A stretch of 21,224 bases of DNA from CAYMLL01 sp964390645 (GTDB lineage Bacteria; Planctomycetota; UBA8108), in NCBI GenBank assembly GCA_964390645.1, contig CAYMLL010000115.1, positions 1 through 21,224 on the forward strand. The letters run 5' to 3'. The translations under genes were made by a program, and so were the position numbers. Position 1 is the stretch's first letter. Every line of letters begins with the position of its first letter. This document shows positions 14,603-21,224 of this stretch, in pieces. Below the pieces are notes generated by a model. The model did not search any database. It had not been told where the DNA came from and saw only the letters and a program-made list of their open reading frames with translations.

Positions 14603-15161
14603 AGGCGGTTTCGAGACCCCATCCGGGCTTCGGCCGGCCAGAGCGGTGTGAATGCTCCGTCGGGCCTCCTCGATGATCGACTCCCTGAGATCGATTCGTC
14701 GGTCCGCCTCGCCTCGTTCCAGGTCGCCCGGCCTCGGGCCAAAGGAGCGGGTCTTGAAACAGCCTCCCGGGGACGAGTCGTGCCGTTCTCCCGGGAGGTG
14801 GGTCGGGCGCCGTGCTTCATCGCGCCGGTCTCGGGCGTCTCGGCGCTCCCCGAGACCCGGCCGGGTCTCGCGAATATCGTGTCCTGCAGGCCGGGGCCCG
14901 GGAGGATTGCGGCACTCCACGTCGCCCCTCCTTCCGGACAGGCCTCCTGCCGCGCGTTGTCGTCGCGTCTCGATCCCCGCTTTCGGGCACACCGGCGAAA
15001 TCCGAGGTCAGCGTGCATTCACCGGCTGCTTTCCGGGGACGCGTGTTTGTTTTGACCGTGTGCGAAGCCGGGGACGGAATCGACGGCTCCGGCTGCAGGC
15101 CGGTCAGGCGTGCCTCGGTCCAGTGGTACGGGAGGGAAAGGGGCAGCTGCTTTCGGGCGGC
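14603..15161. other. 559-bp intergenic region between convergent genes
   Basis: Reading frames in this stretch are Arg/Ser/Pro-rich without a known domain and overlap each other on both strands, as expected in GC-rich noncoding DNA. A GCCGG/CCGGC inverted repeat lies near 15066-15092, about 70 bp past the amidase stop, but lacks a T-tract. I see no clear gene, RNA or repeat array. Confidence 0.45.
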
Positions 15162-16427
15162 CTACTTTCCGTGGTAAGCGACGGGGCGAGTCGCTCGCTG
15201 GCGCGCGGCGAGCGCCAGCTGACGTCGCTCGACGCTGCGTCGGATCTTGCTGACGTAGCTCGAGATCTCCGGGCCGGGGCACGCGGTGTGGCCCGGACGG
15301 ATTTCCTCGTGCGTGTAGATCTGCTTCGCTCCGAGGCGGTAGTGGTCGCAGAGACGAGCCGCCAGAACGGTGAGACTGCGGCGTTGCTGGTTGGTCAGCT
15401 GCTGACGGTGAGGACTGTAGTTGCCCAGGAGGACGATGCCGATGTTGCCGCGATTGGCCCGGCCGCTCGCGTGAGCACCCTGGTACTTCAGCGAGCGCCC
15501 CTGGAAGACCTCGCCGCGGCGATCGATGATGTAGTGGTAGCCGATGTCGGCCCAACCCTTCTGCACCTGATGGTAGCGCTGGATCTTTCGGATCTCGTTG
15601 GCGGTCTCGCCGCGACTCGTGCCGTTGGAGTCGTGGGGACCCGCCGAATGGTGGATCGTCACCTTGCGAACGGTCCCCAGAGGATCGGTGCGGCGCCGAA
15701 CGACCGGTCGGGCGTTCCAGGTCGAGCGTGGCAAGACCCGCAGGCGTGGCAGTCGAAGGGCGTCCGGCGTTGGCCCCGCGTCGTGGTTGTTTCTCGCGAG
15801 TGGTCGGCCCAAGGGAAAGCGCGATCCGGGAGCGGAGATGCGAGCGGGCGTTTTCATCGCCAGGATTCGGCGCGTCTTCGTGGAGTTACGCCGTCGGAGC
15901 TGGCGCTCGAGATCGGCGGCTTCCTCGCTGCGACCGAGACCGCGCAAGGTGACGACGAGGCGTGCCGTGGTCAGATCCTTTTCGTTGCCGGCCGCGTCAG
16001 CGAGCCCCTTGCGCAGGTAACGCTCCGCAAGCTTGAACTGGCCGCTCGTCAGGTGAGCCTCGCCGAGAAGTCGACACGCGCGACTGACGAGCCGGCTGTC
16101 GGAGTGCGCGTGACGCGCCTCGTGTGCGCAGCGCACCGCGTCGGTGGGGCGCGCCTCACTGATGTACGCACGCGCGGCATCGAGGTAGGCTTCGGCTCGC
16201 GTGCGCGCGTAGTTGCTGCGTCGCGCGACGGACTCGAGCATCTCGCCGCTCCTCGCGACCGTTCTGGCGCGCTGTGAGGCCGCCGTCATCGCGCCCTTCG
16301 TCGAGCTGTCACCCGACTCGGTGCCGGCTGACCGCGAGCCCGGCGCCAGCGTGCAACCGGCAAGGAAGCCGGCCGCGACGAGAGCGAGCGTCGAGGGAAC
16401 CCGACGACGGAGACTGCTCCTGGGCAT
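15162..16427 (-). CDS. Lipoprotein with TPR-like region and PGRP/amidase_2 N-acetylmuramoyl-L-alanine amidase domain
   Basis: 421 residues from ATG 16427, preceded by a purine-rich AGAGAAAGAG. A lipoprotein signal (RRRVPSTLALVAAGFLAGC) places lipidated Cys25 in a LAGC lipobox. Residues about 60-180 are helical with TPR-like pairs (AEAYLDAARAYISEARPTDA, LLGEAHLTSGQFKLAERYL), suggesting protein contacts. The C-terminal amidase_2/PGRP domain has VTIHHSAG (His259-His260), GWADIGYHYIIDRRGEVFQGR with Tyr297, GNIGIVLLGNY, THEEIRPGH, and GHTACPG with His380 and Cys383. The first His, His380 and Cys383 are the expected zinc ligands as in T7 lysozyme and PGRPs. It should cut the bond between MurNAc and L-Ala of peptidoglycan in the periplasm, for turnover or division. 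GTG 16442 is an alternative start. Confidence 0.9.
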   Translation of the reverse strand: MPRSSLRRRVPSTLALVAAGFLAGCTLAPGSRSAGTESGDSSTKGAMTAASQRARTVARSGEMLESVARRSNYARTRAEAYLDAARAYISEARPTDAVRCAHEARHAHSDSRLVSRACRLLGEAHLTSGQFKLAERYLRKGLADAAGNEKDLTTARLVVTLRGLGRSEEAADLERQLRRRNSTKTRRILAMKTPARISAPGSRFPLGRPLARNNHDAGPTPDALRLPRLRVLPRSTWNARPVVRRRTDPLGTVRKVTIHHSAGPHDSNGTSRGETANEIRKIQRYHQVQKGWADIGYHYIIDRRGEVFQGRSLKYQGAHASGRANRGNIGIVLLGNYSPHRQQLTNQQRRSLTVLAARLCDHYRLGAKQIYTHEEIRPGHTACPGPEISSYVSKIRRSVERRQLALAARQRATRPVAYHGK

Positions 16428-16466
16428 GCTCTTTCTCTTCACCTGCGCTACCGAGGACGCGGTTGT

Positions 16467-16536
16467 CTTCGGTTTACGGCCTTCGGCTTACGGCCTTCGG
16501 CTTACGGCCTTCGGCTTACGGCCTTCGGCTTACGGC
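16467..16536. repeat. 14-bp tandem repeat, 5 units, upstream of the amidase gene
   Basis: CTTCGGCTTACGGC repeats five times without interruption; the first copy has TTT for CTT. Each junction makes GCCTTCGGC, able to form a small hairpin. The unit is not a multiple of three, in keeping with its noncoding place. It ends (on the minus strand) 39 bp before the amidase ATG. Confidence 0.95.
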
Positions 16537-16743
16537 CTTCGATCTGGGGGGCGCTCCACTCTTCCGTCGAGCCTTCGCCGCCGGAACTCCTCTCACGGCC
16601 GCGGACCTCACTCTGCGGGAACAGCGAATCGGCCGAGAATCGTACCACGAGGGTCGTGAAGAGAAAAGGCGCAAGCGCGTTCGGGACGCGGGTTTCGGGA
16701 CGTCTCGGGTTACCGGAATCCCGCCGCTTGCGCGCACTTCTCG

Positions 16744-16772
16744 TTGAGCCGTTTCTCTCTCCCTGATACGAT
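16744..16772 (+). promoter_or_regulatory. Candidate sigma70-type promoter of mrfA
   Basis: TTGAGC (16744-16749) and TACGAT (16767-16772) are exactly 17 nt apart, four of six and five of six matches. Transcription would start about 16779, giving a leader of about 39 nt. GAGGAGGGG at 16785-16793 is too far (24 nt) to serve ATG 16818. Confidence 0.5.
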
Positions 16773-16817
16773 CGTCGTGCCTCTGAGGAGGGGTCCCCCA
16801 AGCTGCGTGAAGAGAAC

Positions 16818-19295
16818 ATGATCCAGGCACGACCCGGAGCTCTGGAGAGCTTTCGTGAGGAGGTCATCCGGCGTCGCGAGAATGTCGGGCAGGTCCGCTG
16901 GCTCGAGGAGATTCCGGCACACGAGGCGAGGACCGCGACGCTGCCCGAGCGGCTGCATCCACGCTGGTCGGAGTACCTGCGTGCTCGCGGCATCGGCGCG
17001 CTCTACTCCCACCAGGCGCGAGCCATCGATCTGGCCCTCGATGGCGAAAACGTCGTCATCGTTACCGGAACCGCGAGTGGCAAGACGCTCTGCTACAATA
17101 TCCCCGTTCTCGACGAGATCCTGCACGGAGAGCGGGGCTACTCGCTCTATCTGTTTCCGACAAAGGCGCTGGCTCAGGATCAGATGCGCGTGCTCGCGCA
17201 GATGATCTCCGAACTCGGTATCGACGTCGAGGCGGGTGTCTTCGACGGGGACACCGACCCGACCTCGCGACGCAGGCTCCGACGACGGGGTCGCATCATC
17301 CTGACGAACCCGGACATGCTCCATCAGGCCATCTTGCCGCACCACGGTGGGTGGGTCGGGCTCTTCAGCGGGCTGAAGACGGTCGTCGTCGATGAAGTCC
17401 ACTCGCTGCGCGGCATATTCGGGTCCAACGTAGCGTGCGTTCTGCAGCGTCTGCGGCGCATCGCACGACACTACGGCTCCGAGCCACGTTTCATCGGCAC
17501 GTCGGCGACGGTCGCGAATCCTGGTGACCATGCGGAGCGGCTGATCGGGGAGAAGGTGACGGTTGTCGATGATGACGGCGCCCCGCGCGGCCCCAAGACC
17601 TTCGTGCTCTGGAATCCTCCACTTTACCGTCGGCCCGATGGGACCGAGGGGCGCAAGGGGCCGGTGTCGGTCGCGGTGCGCCTTCTTCCCGAACTGCTCA
17701 GGCGTGAGGTTCGATCAATCTGCTTCGCCGGTGCGCGCAACACCGTCGAGCTGATCCTGAGGTACACATGGGACCGTCTGCGCGCCAACAGGACCACTCG
17801 CTCGCTCGCCGACAAGCTCGAGGCCTATCGCGGCGGTTACTTGCCACAAGAGCGCCGTGAGATCGAGGGCCGACTCTTCTCCGGTGATCTCCTCGGCGTC
17901 GTCAGTACGAATGCTCTCGAGCTAGGTGTCGACATCGGGGGGCTCGATGCCTGCCTGCTCGTGGGCTATCCCGGCAGTGTCGCCAGCTTCCTGCAGCGCG
18001 CCGGCCGCGCCGGTCGACGCGCCCAGAGCTCGCTGGTGATCTACATCGCGAGTATCGAGCCCATCGATCAGTACTTCATGCGCCACCCGGAGAGCTTCTT
18101 CGAACGCTCTCCGGAGAGCGCGATTATCGAGCCCGAGAACCCGTATATCTTGACGAAGCACCTGATTTGCGCCGCGTATGAGCTGCCGCTCAGCGTCGAG
18201 GACGTCGGGTACTTCGCAACAGGGCTCGGCGGCGAGGAGGGGGATGCCTCTCGCGAGGACGTCTTTCGCGGACTCCTCGGCGTGCTCACCGATGCCGATC
18301 GCTTGCGGGGTGGTGCCGACGGCAAGTGGTACTACATCGATCGCGACTTTCCCGCGAAGCGCGTCAAGTTGCGCACGGTCGGCGAGGAGAACTTCACGAT
18401 CTATGAGCTCGGATCGCAGAAGATTGTCGGGGAGCTCGACTACGTCGCCGCGTTGATGAGCCTCTACGAGGGCGCGGTCTACATCCATCGCTCGGAGACC
18501 CACGTTGTCGAGGAGCTCGACGTGGAGAACCAGATCGCGCGTATTCGCAAGCAGGACACGGGCTATTACACTCAGGCTCTGGCCCAGAAACGGGTGACCG
18601 TCGACGAGGAGGTCGCCTCCGACGTCTGGCGCACGGCGAGGCTGTCGACGGGCGACGTCACGGTCGAGACCCGCATCACGGGCTTCAAGAAGGTGCGCTT
18701 CCACACGATCGAGAACGTCGGTTATGGCGAGGTCGATCTGCCCCCCATCATCCTCGAGACGGTCTCCGTCTGGCTCGATCTGCCCGACGAGGCCGTTCAG
18801 CGTGCGATGGGTTTCGGAGCGGACTTCTTCCAGAGCGGACTTCAAGGCATCGGCCGGCTCTTCGCCAACTTGATGCCGTTTTTCGTCATGGCCGATCCGC
18901 GCGATGTCGACTACTTCATCGACGGCCATCGCCTCTACTTTTACGATCTGTATCCGGGCGGCATCGGCTACGCGGAAAAGGCGCACGAGATTTTCGAGAC
19001 GATCCTCGAGGCGACGCTCGGGCACCTCATCGATTGCGAGTGCAAGTCCGGCTGTCCGAGCTGCGTGCTGCCGGCTTCGTCGCGTTACGAGATCGCGTCG
19101 GAGTCGAACGTCGAGGAGTATCCCTTCCCGAAGGAGGCATCACGCTTTCTGCTCCATCTTCTGCTCGAGATGGAGCCGCATGTGCCGGAACTGGCGCCGG
19201 CTGAAATGGGGCCAGAGTCGAGTCCGGTCGAGTCGCGCGAGCTGCTCGATCCGAAGTTCGAGCGCAAGGTGAGGCGCGCGCTTGATTTCCTTTGA
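16818..19295 (+). CDS. mrfA: MrfA/YprA-family DEAD/H-box DNA helicase with zinc-binding DUF1998 end
   Basis: 825 residues, superfamily 2 helicase. Motifs: YSHQARAID (Q-motif-like, 63-71), GTASGKT Walker A at 84-90, PTKALAQDQ (114-122), TNPDMLH (163-169), DEVH at 192-195, GTSAT at 227-231, then the second RecA domain with GDLLGVVSTNALELGVDIGGLD and QRAGRAGRR. The C-terminal part (DUF1998) has a four-cysteine cluster CEC-x3-C-x2-C at 740, 742, 746 and 749, the zinc site typical of MrfA. In Bacillus subtilis MrfA and MrfB repair mitomycin C damage independently of UvrABC. Here the next gene encodes an MrfB-like nuclease and overlaps this gene by 14 bp, supporting the same role. It ends in TGA. 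Confidence 0.94.
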   Translation: MIQARPGALESFREEVIRRRENVGQVRWLEEIPAHEARTATLPERLHPRWSEYLRARGIGALYSHQARAIDLALDGENVVIVTGTASGKTLCYNIPVLDEILHGERGYSLYLFPTKALAQDQMRVLAQMISELGIDVEAGVFDGDTDPTSRRRLRRRGRIILTNPDMLHQAILPHHGGWVGLFSGLKTVVVDEVHSLRGIFGSNVACVLQRLRRIARHYGSEPRFIGTSATVANPGDHAERLIGEKVTVVDDDGAPRGPKTFVLWNPPLYRRPDGTEGRKGPVSVAVRLLPELLRREVRSICFAGARNTVELILRYTWDRLRANRTTRSLADKLEAYRGGYLPQERREIEGRLFSGDLLGVVSTNALELGVDIGGLDACLLVGYPGSVASFLQRAGRAGRRAQSSLVIYIASIEPIDQYFMRHPESFFERSPESAIIEPENPYILTKHLICAAYELPLSVEDVGYFATGLGGEEGDASREDVFRGLLGVLTDADRLRGGADGKWYYIDRDFPAKRVKLRTVGEENFTIYELGSQKIVGELDYVAALMSLYEGAVYIHRSETHVVEELDVENQIARIRKQDTGYYTQALAQKRVTVDEEVASDVWRTARLSTGDVTVETRITGFKKVRFHTIENVGYGEVDLPPIILETVSVWLDLPDEAVQRAMGFGADFFQSGLQGIGRLFANLMPFFVMADPRDVDYFIDGHRLYFYDLYPGGIGYAEKAHEIFETILEATLGHLIDCECKSGCPSCVLPASSRYEIASESNVEEYPFPKEASRFLLHLLLEMEPHVPELAPAEMGPESSPVESRELLDPKFERKVRRALDFL

Positions 19296-20250
19296 GGGCG
19301 CACCTGCGGTGCCCGCTTTTGCGATGGAACGAACGGTGACTCCAGGTAGCGGCGATGTGACAGGACAGCCCGACGACGAGGTCGGGGCAGCCCGGGAAGG
19401 AGCGAAGCTCCGGGGCGACGTCGTCATGCGGTTGCGGTCGCGGCTGCGCAAGGCGGTGGCGCGAGGTTCGGGTGCCGTCGAGACGCGCGAGGTGGACTCG
19501 TCCGTCCCGCCGGTGCTTCCGGTCGCTCCTGCGCTGGCCCGGGAGGGCGTTTTCGAGGAGGACCGCAGCCTCCTCGTCTGGCGTGAACGGCTCTTCGTCG
19601 ACGACGAGGACGCCGGGGCTCGCGCTGATCTTCTCGGCGAGGTCTTCGCCGCCGAGGACGGTCTCGAGAGCGCGGAGCGCCTGCTCGGCGGCGCGGGACT
19701 CTCGTTTGCCGATACGGCTTTCATCGACATCGAGACCTGCGGTCTGGCCGACGACCCGATCTTTCTCGTTGGAGTCGCGTGGCGCCCTGACGACGGGATC
19801 GAGCTCCTGCAGCTCTTCGCGCGCGATCCGACCGGCGAGCCCGAGGTGCTCCGGCGCAGCGTTGACATTCTCTCCCGGCGTGGCACGTGGGTGAGCTTCA
19901 ACGGGCGCAGCTTCGACATCCCTCGGATGCGTCGTCGGGCGCGTACGCACGGCATCGAGTTTCCCGACTGCGAGGTCCACCGGGATCTCCTTCACGAGGT
20001 TCGCCGCCGCTGGAAAGGAAAGCTCCCGAATTGCAGGCTCTCGACGGTGGAGAAGAGCCTCCTGGGGCTCGGCCGACTCCCCGCGGACGTTCCGGGACGT
20101 GAGGTTCCCGATCGCTACTGGGACTTTGTCGAGGGAGGCGATCGTCGGTGGATCGAGCCGGTCCTGGAGCACAACCGTCGTGACGTTGCGGCGCTCGTCG
20201 CGCTGCTGGTCCACGTGCTCGACGTCGGCGAGACCGCAGGCGCGGACTGA
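19282..20250 (+). CDS. mrfB: MrfB/YprB-like ribonuclease H-fold 3'-5' exonuclease
   Basis: 322 residues from TTG 19282, overlapping mrfA by 14 bp; AAGGTGAGG about 9 nt upstream supports this start. ATG 19324 is an alternative but lacks a ribosome site. After a low-complexity N-terminus of about 90 residues, the RNase H-like exonuclease domain shows FIDIETCGL (D149, E151), FLVGVAW, WVSFNGRSFDIPRMRRRA (D212), CEVHRDLLHEVRRRWKG (D235), and LEHNRRDVAALV (H297, D301). These fit DEDD-type catalytic metal ligands. In Bacillus subtilis MrfB is a DEDD exonuclease that works with MrfA on mitomycin-type crosslinks. The TPR-like C-terminal part reported for B. subtilis YprB is not apparent; this protein ends soon after the nuclease domain. 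Confidence 0.9.
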   Translation: MISFEGAPAVPAFAMERTVTPGSGDVTGQPDDEVGAAREGAKLRGDVVMRLRSRLRKAVARGSGAVETREVDSSVPPVLPVAPALAREGVFEEDRSLLVWRERLFVDDEDAGARADLLGEVFAAEDGLESAERLLGGAGLSFADTAFIDIETCGLADDPIFLVGVAWRPDDGIELLQLFARDPTGEPEVLRRSVDILSRRGTWVSFNGRSFDIPRMRRRARTHGIEFPDCEVHRDLLHEVRRRWKGKLPNCRLSTVEKSLLGLGRLPADVPGREVPDRYWDFVEGGDRRWIEPVLEHNRRDVAALVALLVHVLDVGETAGAD

Positions 20251-20310
20251 GCCGCGCCTTCTCGCCGTGCGCCGACGTCGCAGCGGTCCGTTCAGGACGG
20301 CGGACCGGGA

Positions 20311-21224
20311 TCAGGGCAGTGGGAAGATCTCGACATCAGTGCCAGGGCCGCCGGCGGGTTTCGTGAGTCCGCCGACGAGGACCAGGAATCGTCGGCCGTT
20401 GCGCGTCACGACGTACGAGTCATGGCGTGATCTCGGTGTCTGGAGCGACCAGGCGAGCTCGCGTAACTCCCCGGCGAGATCACCCGTCGTGAAGTAGATC
20501 TCGACGGTCGACAGCAGCTCTGGCGAATCCCTGTTGTCGGTCTTGCCCGCCGCCTCCCCTCCCGCGATGATGACACCAAGGCCCGGTGCTCCGGTCATGC
20601 TGAAGCGTACCTTTGGCGTCAGGAACTGCGGACGAAGCGTCGGGTGGGAGACGATTTCCAGGCGGCTGGATGCGGGCTCTCGTGCATTGAAACGGAACAG
20701 CACCCCGTCGAGCGCCGCGTCCTCGCGCGGGCGCTGGTGGTCGAGATCCTGGAGGTACTGAGCGACGGAGATCTCCCAGAGGTCGGAGTAGAGGCCCTCG
20801 GTGCCGCGCGTCGGGTGGGTCAGCGTGCCGCCGTAGATCAACACCTCACGCGCTCCTGGAGGCTGCTCCGCCGCCGGCGGTCGCGTCGGCTCTCCCACGA
20901 GGCCGTGTGCATGGTGACCTTGACGCAGAAAAGTCGGGTCGAGCTCGTGCTCGAGCTTTTCGATCGAGTCGGTCGGGTCGGCGATCCGGATCAGCGTGGG
21001 ACAGTAGAGTACGGTCGCGTCGGACTCGGGAAAGAGGTCGACCGGCGCGTTGGGGGCGACGGTCTGACCGAACGGAGGGGCGGCCTCGACGGGCCTCGCC
21101 TTGCGGTCCGGATTGCGGCCGAATCCGCCGTAGGCGAGGGCCCACGGGTCGTCGTTGCTCGTTCCCTCGAGGAGGGTCAGCGTGTGACGCGTGCGAGCGA
21201 GCGAGTGGAAAAAGTGGTGCTCGT
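20311..21224 (-). CDS. Kelch-repeat-like protein, N-terminus beyond the window
   Basis: The frame is open from the right edge (21224) leftward to the stop at 20313-20311, giving 304 codons of the C-terminal part; GTG 20898 is merely internal. Kelch-like blades are visible: RTRHTLTLLEG followed by DPWALAYGGFGRN, REVLIYGGTLTHP followed by YSDLWEIS, GLGVIIAGGEAAG followed by LSTVEIY, and RSRHDSYVVTRNGRRFLVLVGG. The R..HT/S, then GG, then W/V-E-I/Y pattern is that of Kelch beta-propeller motifs. The blades alternate with Asp/Pro-rich loops. Such propellers mediate binding or, as in galactose oxidase, catalysis; nothing here shows catalytic residues. Location is unknown since the N-terminus is missing. 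Convergent with mrfB, 60 bp apart. Confidence 0.75.
   Translation of the reverse strand, partial: EHHFFHSLARTRHTLTLLEGTSNDDPWALAYGGFGRNPDRKARPVEAAPPFGQTVAPNAPVDLFPESDATVLYCPTLIRIADPTDSIEKLEHELDPTFLRQGHHAHGLVGEPTRPPAAEQPPGAREVLIYGGTLTHPTRGTEGLYSDLWEISVAQYLQDLDHQRPREDAALDGVLFRFNAREPASSRLEIVSHPTLRPQFLTPKVRFSMTGAPGLGVIIAGGEAAGKTDNRDSPELLSTVEIYFTTGDLAGELRELAWSLQTPRSRHDSYVVTRNGRRFLVLVGGLTKPAGGPGTDVEIFPLP

Larger units (their letters stand above)
16428..16817. other. 390-bp divergent intergenic region with repeat array and mrfA promoter
   Basis: It separates the minus-strand amidase gene from plus-strand mrfA. It contains the 14-bp array (16467-16536), which would lie in or just before the amidase leader, and a well-spaced promoter (16744-16772) for mrfA. 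No small gene is convincing. Confidence 0.5.

Noticed and set aside
14652..16277. 541-codon plus-strand open frame
   Set aside because: Antisense to the PGRP amidase gene, whose motifs are unambiguous.
17922..19025. 367-codon minus-strand open frame
   Set aside because: Antisense shadow of mrfA.

Overview
The window is a GC-rich, gene-dense stretch of bacterial chromosome with strong G/C preference at third codon positions. No rRNA, tRNA, phage or insertion-sequence gene was recognised. The gene content (an archaeal-type phosphoglycerate mutase, a dockerin-like EF-hand motif on a putative anti-sigma factor, multihaem c-type cytochromes, many lipoprotein and secreted products, a probable selenoprotein) fits an uncultured GC-rich lineage such as Planctomycetota, Myxococcota or a related candidate phylum. 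The sequence alone does not fix the taxonomy.

Layout. 1-307 (-): truncated VOC/glyoxalase-fold protein. 957-1634 (+): unknown lipoprotein behind a TATAAT promoter. 1816-3315 (-) and 3509-4723 (+): divergent pair of an MBL-fold hydrolase and an ApgM-type phosphoglycerate mutase. 5292-6089 (+): two-helix HAMP membrane protein. 6104-7216 (-): ThiO-like glycine/D-amino-acid oxidase. 7749-12971 (-): four same-strand genes, in transcription order an ECF sigma factor, its putative anti-sigma factor, and two tandem paralogues that join a degenerate 5'-nucleotidase/UshA-like domain to a C-terminal tetrahaem c554-like cytochrome domain. 13185-14602 (+): threonine aldolase overlapping a small RNHCP zinc-ribbon protein by 4 bp. 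15162-16427 (-): lipoprotein with a PGRP/amidase_2 domain. 16818-20250 (+): MrfA-MrfB (YprA-YprB) helicase/nuclease repair pair. 20311-21224 (-): truncated Kelch-like protein.

The most notable finding is the first of the two cytochrome genes (9323-10810, -). It is split by one in-frame TGA at 10571-10573. That codon lines up exactly with the second Cys of a Cys-Gly-Cys motif in the downstream paralogue, and a 6-bp hairpin with a 5-nt apical loop begins 18 nt after the TGA, in the spacing known for bacterial SECIS elements. Other genes here use TGA as an ordinary stop. I therefore annotate one continuous selenoprotein with a Cys-Gly-Sec motif. Both paralogues appear to have lost the metal-binding residues of the metallophosphoesterase fold, so the old phosphatase domain may now carry a thiol/selenol redox centre coupled to c-type haems.

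Other features are five short minisatellites (14-15 bp unit) scattered inside and between genes, a strong plus-strand intrinsic terminator at 7559-7593 with no plus-strand gene in front of it, and a recurring promoter-like motif (ATAATCTGCGG) that would make the threonine aldolase mRNA nearly leaderless.
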